DNA from: Paguma larvata
Lineage: Eukaryota; Chordata; Mammalia; Carnivora; Viverridae
Reading direction: 5' to 3'
DNA: 64,000 nt
Assembly: GCA_030068075.1 (NCBI GenBank)
Contig: CM057839.1
Location: 20,935,167 to 20,999,166, forward strand
The notes beneath the pieces were generated by a model. That model saw only the letters and a list, made by a program, of their open reading frames with translations. It ran no database searches and was not told where the DNA came from. Position 1 is the stretch's first letter; each line of letters opens with the position of its first letter. The position numbers and the translations under genes were made by a program. This document shows positions 11,966 through 23,189 of the stretch, piece by piece.

Positions 11966-12110
11966 TACTATTCTGAGAAGATACCTTTATTACTCCCATT
12001 TTGCAGGTGTTAAAACTAATGTGGAGACATTAAGAATGCCCAAAAAAACTGACTACTTAGTGACAAAGCCAATAACCATACTTGTGGCAGTGAAGGTTCT
12101 TAATGATCTT
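11966..12110 (-). mobile_element. Probable MIR SINE remnant
   Basis: 'ctttattactcccattttgc' followed by 'aggtgttaaaactaatgtgg', an 'actgactacttagtgacaaa' block and 'tacttgtggcagtgaagg' keep the order of the MIR complement. Similarity is weak. Confidence 0.42.
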
Positions 12111-12350
12111 CCCCTCCTCTAAGTTCACCCAACAAACTTTTTGAAACAGGCACTCTCCTGTATGTTAGCAGCAAACATAGCTGTATGACTCCTGTTTGGT
12201 AGATGGATATAGGAAATTAGCAGTTAAAGAGAACGATATGATTTATATGAATAAACTAATGCAGGTTAAGGAAAATGTTGGTAGAGGTTATTTCCCTTAG
12301 AGTGGTTAAGAAAAAGTTCAAGGATGTTAAAGAGGAATGAAATGAATTTT

Positions 12351-12480
12351 ACTTCTTATATATATTTTATATATACACATATATATAGATATATTTTATG
12401 TATACACACATATGCATATAAACACATGAAAACCTATATATATGTATTTTTGTACAGATGTATACTTACATATTTTTATA
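12351..12480. repeat. AT/TA-rich simple repeat
   Basis: Impure (TA)n with CACA interruptions. It abuts the T-rich (3') end of the minus-strand SINE at 12481, so it may have grown from that tail as at 10.6 kb, but no matching flanking duplication was found. Confidence 0.7.
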
Positions 12481-12678
12481 AATTTTTTAATGTTTATTTT
12501 TGAGAGAAAGAACATGAGCAGCGGAGGGGCAGAGAGAGGGAGACACAGAATCCAAAGCAGGCTCCAGGCTCTAAGCTGATAGCACAGAGCCCAGATGCAG
12601 GAATCAAACTCATGAACCATGAGATCATGACCTTAGCCAAAGTCAGAAGCTTAACTGACTGAGCCACTCAGGTGCCCC
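12481..12678 (-). mobile_element. CAN-SINE
   Basis: Full-length reverse copy: 'ttttttaatgtttatttttg' tail, 'gagcagcggaggggcagaga', 'gcaggctccaggctctaagc', 'catgagatcatgacc' and head 'actgagccactcaggtgcccc'-like end. Moderately diverged. Confidence 0.9.
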
Positions 12679-13090
12679 AAAAATACAGATTTTCAAAATT
12701 TCCTAAGGCAACTGAAAAAGTTATTCCAGGATCAAAATTAATTTATAATTTCTCCAACCCTCATCCTCTGCATAAAATATAAGAGTAGACATGGTAGAAA
12801 CAGTCATTATATTGACCAGAATATATAATTTTAGATAAATTTAAGTATGAATATTAAAACATACTATGTATGTGTATAATATATAATATTCCTATACACA
12901 CGTGTACCTGTCATATTTATGCATATGTACACATATATCCTACATACATGTGTGTAGTGTATGAACATAGTATTGACATATTAATTCTATTCCTATTACA
13001 AAATGGCAATCCAAAACCTGAGGCATCTTTGTTACAGATTTACTGACTTGTTATTCCCCCATTCCCATCCAGCCTAAGTATTACTTTCTG
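12679..13090. other. AT-rich spacer with a simple-repeat patch
   Basis: 12840-12960 is rich in TATA, CATA and TGTG words but has no clean period. Nothing else was recognised. Confidence 0.5.
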
Positions 13091-14300
13091 ATCCTAAGTA
13101 GAAAAGTATACATACATTTGACTTCTCCAGATTAAAACATAGGAGACAAACATATTACTTGCTGACTTTGCTAGCATCTTATAGGGATTCATCTTATGCC
13201 CTGCAGCCTGTTGGTAGTTGAAATAATACTGGGTAGAACCTAGACTTAACAAAATCGACAAACATTCAAAAAACTCCCTGTGAGAAAATAGACGTGGACT
13301 GAGGGGAAAGACTAGCAGCTTAGGAGTGGATACTAAACAAGTATTTGAACCATTCTTAAATTTGTACATGAGGAACTGCCCTTGCTCAGTCAGGAGCATA
13401 TAAACCATTTTCAACTGGACAGTGTGTATTGCTGCAACACCAAAACCTATAACGTGATAGATTCCTTACAATGTATAATGGCGCATCAGGCTACACCAAC
13501 ACCTTATGTCCCAAGGACAGGTATTAAGTTCTAAAGCCTGACAAGTCAACTATAAAGAACATCTCAGGCCACTGAAGAACCCAAATCCGTAAGGATCTAC
13601 TTTGTGAATCTTCTGCTGGGGCTTTTTCAGAGGTTTAATATAATGTACGGATTTATTATAGAGTATAATTGGATCTGCTGGGTTAGACCAGTTAAGGAGA
13701 AAATTTTTCATCCCACCCTGGAATTGTTACAGAACTTTTCAGGCTCAGGGTCCCACTCAAACTCTGCAGCCGCATTACTTGAATGCAATGTATGCTACTG
13801 CTAACATTTAAGGGGCCCAACCAAGCTTTTCAGGTCTTAGTAACAGGTTGTATATGTAATAGTAACCCGTGTCCCAATTTGAAGAGAATGTCATACCAAT
13901 TTTTCAGACTACCAGTCCCTGTAAATTTCACTGAAGTGAAAGAACCCTGAATTTTCATAAGATTCTTTACCTTTCCAGCAGATATGTGTCCTGATTTGCT
14001 CCCTCCACCTCAAGACTAATCAGTATGTTCTCATCAATAGATAACGTCTTATATTCTGCATTATGTAAAGGAACACAAGACCTCTACACTACACTCTGTG
14101 GAGAGGATGACAATTAATATAGACCTGAGACAAGACCATGAGAATGTACTGTTTTCCTCTCCAGGTGAAAAAAACTATTCCTGGTAATCCTTCTTAATCC
14201 AAGTGCAAAGAGCACTTGCTAGATCTGCATCTTCAGTTATTCCAGACCTTGCTCCAGGCAGGGTATCGCACTTGAAGCTACAGTGCAATTGAAATAAGGA
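13091..14300 (-). repeat. Possible ancient ERVL/MaLR internal remnant
   Basis: Base composition is more balanced than the surroundings and the minus strand reads like decayed coding sequence: a 106-codon frame at 13094-13414, then short open pieces separated by stops. The style is like internal sequence of very old ERVL/MaLR elements, but I cannot name a domain and saw no flanking LTR pair. It could equally be unique sequence. Confidence 0.27.
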
Positions 14301-14378
14301 CCAAGTCAAATTTCACTACAATCTATAGAGATTATTAAATATTCCAAACAGACTTAATGTGTAAGATAAATAAGAATG

Positions 14379-14541
14379 TGATGTGCCTGGGTGGCGGGTC
14401 ATGATCTCAGTTTCTGAGTTTGAGCTCCAAGTCAGGCTCTGTGCTGACAGCACAGAACCTGGAGCCTGCTTTGGATTCTGTGTCTCCCTCTCTGCCCCTT
14501 CCTCATTCATTCTCTCTCAAAAATACACATAAAGAAAAAAT
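14379..14541 (+). mobile_element. CAN-SINE with a head deletion
   Basis: Plus-strand SINE in which 'gtgcctgggtgg' runs directly into 'cgggtcatgatctcag'. About 35 bp between these blocks are missing, including most of the A-box region. The body 'caggctctgtgctgacagca', the CT-rich tract and the A-rich tail are intact. The deletion would be expected to disable the internal Pol III promoter. Confidence 0.85.
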
Positions 14542-14901
14542 AATTTGAGAAACCACTAATCTCCTTTACCAAAGTTGTTTTTAATGGCATTTATTAAATC
14601 TACCACAATATACAATTTATCAGACTGGTTAAAAAAGAAAAAACACTACCAAAGGGCTTCCACGTAGTACTACATAATATAATAGTTGTTGGTCCATTGA
14701 TTGGAAAATTTGGAATTTCCATACATTTAGTCCATTTATACATTCAGAAACTAAAGAATGACAGACTAGTTCCATGAGCCAAATGGCCTACCTCTGTGCA
14801 AGATTTGTACTGGAACTTAATTGAGGCCCATAGTAACTCTACTTTGGTGGACCACAATCACATACTGAGTGTCCAGGATCAATATCAATCTGCTAAAACA
14901 T
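14542..14901. other. No recognised feature
   Basis: AT-rich spacer between a SINE and the minisatellite. Confidence 0.5.
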
Positions 14902-15086
14902 GGATAGTTTTATTTTATTTTTGGATAGTTTTATTTTATTTTTGGATAGTTTTATTTTATTTTTGGATAGTTTTATTTTATTTTTGGATAGTTTTATTTT
15001 ATTTTTGGATAGTTTTATTTTATTTTTGGATAGTTTTATTTTATTTTTGGATAGTTTTATTTTATTTTTGGATAGTTTTATTTTAT
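14902..15086. repeat. Perfect 21-bp minisatellite, 9 copies
   Basis: The unit ggatagttttattttatttt plus one T starts at 14902, 14923, 14944, 14965, 14986, 15007, 15028, 15049 and 15070. Eight full copies and a partial ninth show no substitution. Because 21 is a multiple of three, frames that lack a stop in one unit stay open, giving spurious peptides with a seven-residue period (FWIVLFY and similar) at 14796-15122 and 14900-15094. Perfect identity implies recent expansion or ongoing homogenisation. Confidence 0.97.
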
Positions 15087-15527
15087 GCTGGTAAAGTTTT
15101 CATAAGTAACGACAGTTTCTAATAAATATAGCCTACAGGAGATTTACGATCTATCAATTTCATATAATCTTGAGAAATTCTATTGAGTAAATTTAGCTTA
15201 TATTTGTGCCTTGAGATTTAGAAACTGCACTCTTGTTTAATCAAGCACTTTGGTACACTGTTTATATATTTCATGTCTTAGTAAACTGGGGATCATTTTA
15301 TCGCCACCAAAATCTGTGTTTACATCATTTTGTTACCCTATTGTCCCTTTCAAATACAATTTTATCCCCTTTATTCCTCGAGATTAAGATAGTAATAAGG
15401 CCCCTATGACCGAAATTACCAATGAAATTAGAATATCTTCATAGCATCATCTCCTACCATTATGCCCTTCTAAAAGGTCCAGCAATCAGAGGTTTATATG
15501 GAAGTTGGTTCTCCTTTGCTAATGCAT
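15087..15527. other. No recognised feature
   Basis: AT-rich sequence without repeats or coding signals. Confidence 0.5.
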
Positions 15528-15541
15528 TTCTCAAGCCTTTA

Positions 15542-15579
15542 TTTACTTACTTTACTGTTTGAGAGAGAGAGACAGAGAC

Positions 15580-15610
<31 letters not shown>

Positions 15611-15727
15611 GAGAAGCAGGCTCCAGGCTCTCAGCACAGAGCCTATGTGGGGTTCAACCTCAAGAACCATGAGATCATGACCTGAGCCGAATCAGATGCT
15701 TAACTCACTTAAGTCACCAAGTCACCG
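15542..15727 (-). mobile_element. CAN-SINE with duplicated target site
   Basis: Reverse copy with a long GA-rich tract (about 15559-15615), 'gcaggctccaggctctcagc', 'catgagatcatgacctgagc' and a degraded head. It is flanked by ttctcaagccttta (15528-15541) and ttctcaagtcttta (15728-15741), a 14-bp target-site duplication with one mismatch. Confidence 0.9.
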
Positions 15728-15741
15728 TTCTCAAGTCTTTA

Positions 15742-17117
15742 ATAAAAGGTTATTCTTCTGAGTCCTGAGTATGTGCTAGTATGTACAGGTGCAGGTCTTT
15801 CATAAAAAAAATCACTCCTTCTCCACTGCATGTCCATTTCATTCATCCCTTTATATTTTATCAAAGATATTTTGACACTTTAACCTCAGTGAGGAATAGC
15901 CGCTATTGAAGTCAGCTTTCAACCAGCTCATCACACATTATTTGAGCCACTTCCAACTACTTGAAAACACAAAATCCGTATCTGATAAGTTACCTATAAA
16001 TTTCTCACATGATTATATTTTATCCTCCTCACTCTAACATCTTTCAAATCCCATTTTACACATTTTCCCCTTAAGCCTCCATAAATACAAATTAGCAGAT
16101 GCTTTCTTTTCCTGTGTCACACATCACACTTGAATCCCTGCAACATATTATAATCTAGTTATAGATGAGTAGTGGATCTTCAGAATAAACATTCTCTTAC
16201 AGTGTTTGTAAGATTAAAAAAATGGGTTGCTTCCATTGACAATGAAATGTTGCACATCTTTCAGAATCATTTGAATTCATTTAAGTTATTATACTTCTTT
16301 ACAAGAGTCCTACTTGATACATTAAATACATGATAAATCCCTGGTTTCAGCTTACAGTGTAATTCTGTGACAGTTAATTACATTTGGATATAATTTTCAG
16401 TCACATGTACCTTACAGCTACAAGAGATCTGCCACAGTAGGACTCTGCTTCTATCACTGTGACTTAGTTTTATTTCCTGAGCTTGTCCTTTTCATTCTGT
16501 AAACTCTGTTTGGATTTATACCATCCCATTAACAGCTGCTGTCACTAACACTCATGTACGGTAGCAGCCACATGTCTCGCCAAAGCCTGATCTTCCTCAG
16601 GTGCTTCAATCTAAGTGACCAGTGATGATAATTTAATCGAGATGCCAAGGCATGCCATATTCCCCGAAGACCTACTTTTTTTTCCCTTCATTTTAAAGAA
16701 ACAATCTCAGAATTCTATCTGTGAGGGTCTATTTCCTAAAAAGTCAAACTTTTTAGGAACAAAACTGATGGTGAGTCAATTGTTTACCGTTCTAACTCCA
16801 TATTCAAGGACCTCACATTGGTAGTTTGATGTCTGTCATGATGGGAAGTATTCACACCTCAGAAATGAAGAAATTTTAAAGTCATGATTCCCTTGGCCCA
16901 ACCCTATCAGGTACCCCATTGTTAAAAATTTACCGTCACAGAGCTGCACTTATGGATTTAGAGAAAATCAAGTCTGATAGATGAAATTGTTTAACATGTA
17001 CTGGGTAAGAGGAGAATGACTTCCTTGTAGTTATCTAGAAGATAGTAATTCCAGAAATTAGTTCCAAATCCTACTGCTAGGAAACCTGAAAGAGCTGTTA
17101 TGAGAATCCAGCGGCAC
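15742..17117. other. No recognised feature
   Basis: About 1.4 kb of apparently unique, moderately AT-rich sequence. Short open frames (for example 16615-16824, 69 codons) show no motif. Confidence 0.5.
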
Positions 17118-17408
17118 AAAGAAGCTGTATATGAGGTAGTTTTTTAGACGGACGCTACGATCCTAGACCTCGAAGTTCTTCCAAGGAGAAAAAGACAAGC
17201 CTTGGGGGGGACTCAGCCATGTCGACAACAGCCTCAGAAAAGCCAGTTCGTTTCTCAGCAAATTAGGAGAGTGGCATGGCTGGCACTCTAACAGGGAATG
17301 GTTTGTTCACTCTTCTTACCAGTAAGCCGAGTGAGGCTGGGGCTGCAAATGACTCTAGAAATTGATAGAAACTGACCATGGTCACTAAAGGAATAATGAC
17401 AGCAACTT

Positions 17409-17448
<40 letters not shown>
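17118..17448 (+). pseudogene. Poly(A)-tailed retroposed segment, source unknown
   Basis: About 300 bp with a slightly raised CpG content (cggacgctacg, cctcgaag, tgtcgac and gttcg within about 110 bp) ends in an uninterrupted run of 31 A's at 17418-17448. This fits a retrocopy of an RNA. Its body matches no SINE or L1 end that I know. No canonical AATAAA sits just upstream of the A-run and no clear target-site duplication was found. A short plus-strand frame starts at the ATG near 17219 and stops after 15 codons. The parent could be an mRNA 3' end or a non-coding RNA; I cannot identify it. Confidence 0.35.
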
Positions 17449-17451
<3 letters not shown>

Positions 17452-18090
17452 CTCATCCATTATTCTCATCATCTGATTTTCTCCTAATGCCTATTAGTTG
17501 ACCCTAACAGAGAGCCAGTTTGTCAAAGAATTTGGGAGCTACCCACTTATAAAGTCAAAGCCTAAGAAATCAAATTTTAATATAAAAGACATGATTTTAA
17601 GAAATAAGGAACCAGAATGAGTAACTTATGCATCTTGTACAAAGGTTAAAAATTCTATACAGAGGGCAACTGAAGAGACATGAAATGCTTGATGGTCACA
17701 GAATGAGCTAATCAAGTAGTTCAGAAAAATCACTTGGCATCAGTGTGCATGGTGAATGGGAAACAGGGTCAAATTAATGGGGAAGGAAATGTTTAAGAAA
17801 CTACTGAAATAATTAAGGTGAGAATTTTTGAGAGCCTCAATTTCAGAAGTGCCAAGGAGCTGAAGAGACAGGGTAGTTGGAACATAATTCAGGATACTGA
17901 ATTTCATTGGTCTTCATTCTATTTAGATAACACTAAGGAAGCACAAACGTTAATTTTGAAACTACTGTTTACCTCCATGAGGAGGTAACCACCAAAAGAA
18001 TTATTGAGTACAAATTTCTTTCCATTGCTTCTAATTTGTTTTCAGACTATAGAAATAATTTTCAATAGCAAACATTATACCGAGACTTTA
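17449..18090. other. No recognised feature
   Basis: Unrecognised sequence between the poly(A) run and the next SINE. Confidence 0.5.
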
Positions 18091-18103
18091 AAGGTATGTT
18101 TTT

Positions 18104-18285
18104 TTAAGTTTATTTGAGAGTGAATGAATGAGTGGAGGAGGAGCAGCTAGATAGAATCCCAAACAGGATCTGTGCTGTAAGTGCAAAGCCCCATGTGGGG
18201 CTTGATCTCAGGAACCATGGGATCATGACTTCAGCTGAAACCAAGAGTTGGAGGTTTAACCAACTGAGCCACCCAGGCACCCCTG
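18104..18285 (-). mobile_element. CAN-SINE with duplicated target site
   Basis: Diverged reverse copy ending in the head 'ccaactgagccacccaggca'. Flanked by aaggtatgttttt (18091-18103) and aaggtatgttttc (18286-18298), differing at the last base only. The GA tract of younger copies has decayed to 'gagagtgaatgaatgagtgg'. Confidence 0.88.
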
Positions 18286-18659
18286 AAGGTATGTTTTCTT
18301 ATTAGATTTGGAAACTAAAAAACAGAATTCCAAATTAGAAATACTCTTTCACCTGTATATAGTTAAGTTGGATACGAAATAATTGTTTATACAGTAACAG
18401 GTTTAATAATTACTTTCATAGCTTCGCAGTTTATATTATCAAATATACTTAGATATAAAGCAAATTTTTCCATTTAGTTTTCATGTCAAGCATAGCAGCC
18501 TGTAACAAACTGAAAAAAAAAAGGCTTTGATTATTTACACAGCAATATTCTAGAGTTCTCGTATCCTAATCAGCATCGGATTCGAAATAAAAGTATTAAC
18601 ATCTCAGAGGGTAAATGTACATTGTTTGGAAAAATGCGTACTGAGTTCACATACAAACT

Positions 18660-19250
18660 ATTCATGAGCCTATATGCCACTAGTGCTTCAGAAATCCCGG
18701 ATTAAACAGAGAGTAACAGGATATCAGAATCACCAAAATTGCAAAGGTTGGTCCCCAGAGAAAAAGTAAAGTGGTAAAATGAATACTGTCTAAGAAATTA
18801 GTACTTTGGATACCATTCAGGTAACTCTTGGCCTCCAGAATTCCAACTAATAAGTAGAAGATAGAAACAAAGCATCCCAGGCAGTAGTTCAATTTTAAAA
18901 GTTAAAAGAACATGTCAAGGCAGAAGTCCGAAGCTGTAAATGGATTCGATATTGGGAGGAGCAGATCCTGAAGTGCTACTACTGGGCATGAGTTTTTGTT
19001 CATCCATTTGATTAATAAAATTATGGTTCTCGTTAAGAGCAAAAGATAGATCAGGAAATCAGAAGCCAGTATCCTGCATGAGTCACTCTCGCCCTTCTGG
19101 AAGAGTTTTCACTGAAGGAGCAAGGAACTGACATATATACTGTTCCTGATAGGACTGCCTTCAAAACAGACACAAGTGGCCCAACAATGGCACTTTGCCA
19201 AAGATACTGCCACTGGAAGAAAGAAAAGGCAGACATGTCCACTAGGTCGG
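18660..19250 (-). pseudogene. Possible decayed coding sequence, hydrophobic
   Basis: On the minus strand two open stretches are separated by stops and frame changes: 19051-19242 (63 codons) and 18680-18892 (70 codons). The second holds two hydrophobic stretches (about residues 5-20 and 38-62) that could be membrane segments. This is suggestive of an old membrane-protein pseudogene, but I recognise no family and see no poly(A) relic on the proper side. Chance open frames remain quite possible. Confidence 0.18.
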
Positions 19251-21149
19251 ACTACCTAAATCAGTGACCAAAATTATCAATACTACATGAGTAGTAATCC
19301 TATCAGGATTACAGGAGTCAGTTTAACCCATCAGTAACTATATTAAGTTACTCCATGAAAAGGAATACTATTAATGCTACAAAATAATTATCAGTTTGGG
19401 GCAGAGCTGACAGTAGTGGGAGGAATAAATGAAAGATGTGTGGGTTAGAAGACCTGATGCTGCTCTTTGTATACGTGGTTAAAATAGTGAACAAAGTGTT
19501 AAGTTTAAAAAAAAATAAAGAAAATAAAACTAAACAAAAAACAATGAAGCAAAAAAAATATGAAAACACAACAACTGAAAGTACATTAGTGAAGCAATGA
19601 TTATCATAAATTCACCATGGACCACACACACTTTTAAAACAAAGAGAGACTAATAATGAGCTACTTTAACTCTGAAAACAAAATAGCTGACATACATGCT
19701 ATAAACACAAAAGTCTGAACTTACTAATATAACTCCATAAAAGGTGTCTCTTTAGGACTATTTTAGCATGTTGTTGGATTCAGATGAATATCCAAAAGCA
19801 AAGACAAAGCAATTCTACTCTTCTAAACACTCTTGAAAAACACCTAAGATGCTGCAGTAAAACCTGGGAACAGTTCTTAAAGTATGTGCCACCCAATTAT
19901 CTTTTGACAGCCTCAAGCACTGATACAGCATGTATCCCCCGTCTCTCTCCCACCAATATTTCCCAGACTTCCTCGAATTCAATCCAAATCTGTGCTTTCA
20001 AAGGAGTACCTTCACTCTCCTTTGGGGTATGGTCTTTCCTATCATAAAAGATACTCAGTTCTCCAATGTGAAAGAGAAATTGGTTTCATTCAGTTTCTTA
20101 GAGTTCTCTCAATCCTTGCTAGGATAAACAAGGTCTAGAAATCATAGATTTATTTATATATTGATGTCTTCATAAGTACATGTGTCTACTAAAAATAAAT
20201 TACTTCCTATTTCCCACCTCATATTTTATGCATACAATCACACTGACACCCATGCAAGTCCTACATAAACAAGCACCTATATTTGAAGCAGAAATGATGT
20301 CCTCATTTATCTGCATGTAGTGGTTTTACCCTCACCTCACCCCCACCTATCTTATTTGCTATATTTGAAAGAAACTGCACCTCTCTTTATAACTCTTCAT
20401 TTCTGACAGTTCCACTTTTCTTCGACCTCTATTTTTGTCAAGTCTATTTGTTAAAATGTTTGAGCATGTATGTATGAGTATGCATGTACATGTGATTTTC
20501 AACCAAGTTTAAAAACATCAAAACAAATGAAATAACAAAAATTCAATAGATACTGATTTCTTGTATTTTTAAAGATAACTTGCTACAGATTTTACAGTTC
20601 TAAGAGATAATGTTCTAACACTTCCCAGCTGTGAGGATTGTATTTCAGATAAAAATTGGTCCCATTTTGTCTAACATATTACAGCTGCTGAGGAATAACT
20701 ACATATAGATTTCTCCCCTACCCCCACACCAAGGGAGAAGGTCCTAAACAATGAATTACTAATGCAAGCAATGAAATGTGGCATTTAGTTCATATTTCAA
20801 ATATAGAAACAGATTAGTTTCAAGTCTTATTCTCTACTCAATAATCACACTGTCCTACTATAAAGAGTGAAGTAAAAGTATATGCTGGATTCTAAGGTAT
20901 TGTTCTTTATCCAGCAAGCAGTGATCTTAAGCTGATGAAATCAATAACTAGGTGTATTAAATAGAAATAGAGAATAGAATATAAATTATCAGAATGCATC
21001 CCAAGTATACGGACATGTTGCTTTTTATAGGATAACATATTTATATACAGTGCATTTTTAATGTTCTTAAAGTTACATACAGAAAATAGATATTTATTGT
21101 ACATTGGAGTTTGTACCAATCTATACCCACATGAAATGGATACATCAAA
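19251..21149. other. No recognised feature
   Basis: About 1.9 kb with no repeat or coding signal that I can support. It includes an A-rich patch at about 19505-19560 and two overlapping short open frames at 19784-20127 without motifs. Confidence 0.45.
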
Positions 21150-21292
21150 ATATTGAGCCATGTCATCACCCTAAAATCTTCCCTCATGCCCCGTTCCTCC
21201 ACCTATATCACAGAGGCAAGCACTACTCTAATTTCAGGTTAGTACTGCAGATTCTACTTCATATAAGAAGAATGATACAATGATACAAGGTG
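21150..21292 (-). mobile_element. Antisense L1 3' UTR fragment
   Basis: 'ccctcatgccccgttcctcc', 'agaggcaagcactactctaa' and 'ctacttcatataagaagaat' follow the order of an old L1 (L1ME/L1MC-like) 3' UTR in reverse. It is short and diverged. Confidence 0.5.
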
Positions 21293-21534
21293 TTTGGGTT
21301 TTGTTTTGTTTTTTTCCTATTTATGTTGGGTTTGCTTTGCTTTATTGCCCCCCCCCAACCGATTCTAACGATGACAGCTTAGGACATGTATGTTTACATG
21401 TTACTTTTTTTTTTTCCAATATAAACATTTATAATTAATATTTTTCCTCATATCACTGTTTCAGCTGCATCCCACAATGTCTGTGTATTTTTATTAGTGT
21501 TCTGTTAAAATTTGTTTTTGATTTCTGAGGATAG

Positions 21535-21785
21535 GGTTGTGCAAAATGGGAGAAGGGGAGTAGGAGATACAGGCTTCCAGGTATGGAATGAGTAAGTCAC
21601 AGGGAAGAAAGCTATAACAGAGAAATTATAATCAATGGTGTTAGAACAGCATTGGCTGGTGACAGATGATAGCTACACTTGTGGTGAGCAGAGCATAACA
21701 CAGACGTGTGGAATCATTACATTGTATGCTTGAAACTAATCTAACATTCTGTGTCAACTACACTTCAATATAAAAAAAAAGTACA
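21535..21785 (+). mobile_element. L1 3' UTR fragment inside the antisense L1
   Basis: 'aggcttccaggtatggaatg', 'cacttgtggtgagcagagca' and 'catgcttgaaactaatctaa'-like words (21736 on) match an L1 3' UTR on the plus strand, ending in an A-run at about 21772-21780. It interrupts the opposite-strand L1 between the 'ccacaatg' and 'tttccaaat' landmarks, which marks it as a later insertion. Confidence 0.6.
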
Positions 21786-21927
21786 TTTTTTACTTTCCAA
21801 ATAACTTGGGGTTATCTACATGTTTTTATTAATTTTTAATTATCATAAAGCATATTGAGAAAGGTTTCGAGTGTTGAAATTGACTACAGCTTATGTTATA
21901 GACTAGTACATTCTCTGCAATGGGGTA

Positions 21928-22376
21928 TGCCCTAGTCTGGTAGGGTTCTTTTTAAAAATACCATAGGCCAAAGGTGTCTGAATGTCTCAGTTGGTTAAGC
22001 ATCTGACTCTTGATTGAGACCCATGTTGGCCTTGAGCTGATAATACCGAGCCTGCTTGGAATTCTCTCCCTACTTTCTCTGCCTCTCAAATATTTTAAGA
22101 AATACCAAAACTAAGTGACTTAACAGAAAGGTACTTCTCAACTCTGGTGACTAGAACTCTGTGGTCAGGGTGCCAGCATTGATAGCGTTCTGGTGAGACT
22201 TATTCCTCTCTTTATATGCATATTAGCTCCATCATAGGGGCTCCAACCTCATGACCTCCTCTAAACTCAACCAAACAACCATTTCCTAAAATATCTACCT
22301 CCAAATACCATCTCATTGGGAGTTAGAGCTTCAACATATAAATTTTAAGATTGCACAAATGTACACTCCAATAACA
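21928..22376 (-). mobile_element. MaLR (MLT1/MST-like) LTR, SINE-interrupted
   Basis: Reverse-strand LTR: 'ctagtctggtagggttc' at the left, 'ctccaacctcatgacctcct', 'ctccaaataccatctcattg' and 'gagcttcaacatataaattt' at the right. These are the typical antisense words of MLT1/MST LTRs. A SINE sits in it at 21967. Its own target duplication is no longer clear, and the ends are approximate. Confidence 0.75.
21967..22096 (+). mobile_element. CAN-SINE inside the MaLR LTR
   Basis: Shortened, diverged plus-strand SINE: 'tctcagttggttaagcatct', 'gaccttgag'-like body and a CT-rich end. Flanked by aaaaatacca (21954-21963) and agaaatacca (22098-22107), a target-site duplication with one mismatch made from LTR sequence. 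Confidence 0.8.
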
Positions 22377-22820
22377 CAGGTTCACTGACTTACAAAGAGC
22401 ATGTGGTGTTGGCTTTAGTGTTCTATAGCTATTACCTCAAATTGGCTGGTAGTAATACTCAAATTGTGTGTGTGTGTGTATGCACATAGATCCCTATTTT
22501 TCTGTCTACTTTTTGTAATTATTGAGAGGAATATTAAGTCTCAATTCTGTAATTATGGGTATGTCCCTTTTTCTTTCCATCTGTTAGTTATGTTTCTACT
22601 ACACATTTAGAATTATGCTGCAGTGTATAGGTGAAGCTCCATTACGCACCTATGTGTAAGTATACACCTATTACAGTATTTATATGTCTCTAGTAACATT
22701 CTTTGTTTTGAAGCCAAGCCTAGTATATACCATGAGTATAAACCATGTTAGGTTTCTTAGAATTACAATTTACATGGTATATTTCTTTCTAGCACTCTGA
22801 CTGCCACTTACCTGGGGTGT

Positions 22821-23026
22821 TCTTTATTTTCAAATATTTTTGAGAGAGAGAGAGAGGAGGGAGTGGGAGAGAAGCATAGAGAAAGGGGGAGACACATAAT
22901 CTGAAGCAGGCTCCAGATTCTGAGCTGTCAGCACAGAGCCTGATGTGGAGCTTGAACTCATGAACAGCAATTTCATGACCTGAGCTGAAGTCAGACACTT
23001 AACTGACTGAGCCACCTAGGCACCCC
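22821..23026 (-). mobile_element. CAN-SINE inside the antisense L1
   Basis: Reverse copy with a GA tract at about 22842-22860, 'gcaggctccagattctgagc', 'gctgtcagcacagagcctga' and the head 'gactgagccacctaggcac'. L1 endonuclease-region words lie on both sides. No clear target duplication was found. Confidence 0.9.
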
Positions 23027-23189
23027 AGAGTTCATCTCTTATAAGCAGAATACAGTAGGGTCTTCATTTACTAATATTGATAATCTCTAACTTTTTATTT
23101 GGAGGTATTAGCCCATCTACATTTTAATGTGGCCATTGATATGGGTTGAGATTAAGTCAATCATATTTTTTATTGAAGGCAGCAATTTT

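Larger units (their letters stand above)
21293..23175 (-). mobile_element. Antisense ancient L1 ORF2 with several later insertions
   Basis: The L1 parts are 21293-21534 ('cactgtttcagctgcatccc'), 21786-21927 ('tttccaaataacttggggtt'), 22377-22820 ('attattgagaggaatattaa') and 23027-23175 ('cattgatatgggttgagatt'). Together they follow the reverse complement of L1 ORF2 from the RT side to the endonuclease side. Between them lie an L1 3' end, a MaLR LTR that itself holds a SINE, and a second SINE. A short (TG)n sits at about 22466-22479. Frames are destroyed. Confidence 0.65.

Noticed and set aside
13091..14300. Firm call of an endogenous retrovirus internal region
   Set aside because: It looks like decayed coding sequence, but I could not identify a domain or paired LTRs, so it is kept only as a low-confidence feature.
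14902..15086. CRISPR-like array
   Set aside because: The repeats are directly adjacent without spacers, so this is a minisatellite, and the genome is mammalian.
14796..15122. 108-codon frame with a seven-residue repeat (FWIVLFY)
   Set aside because: It is produced by the 21-bp minisatellite. There is no codon bias, no conserved flank and no promoter.
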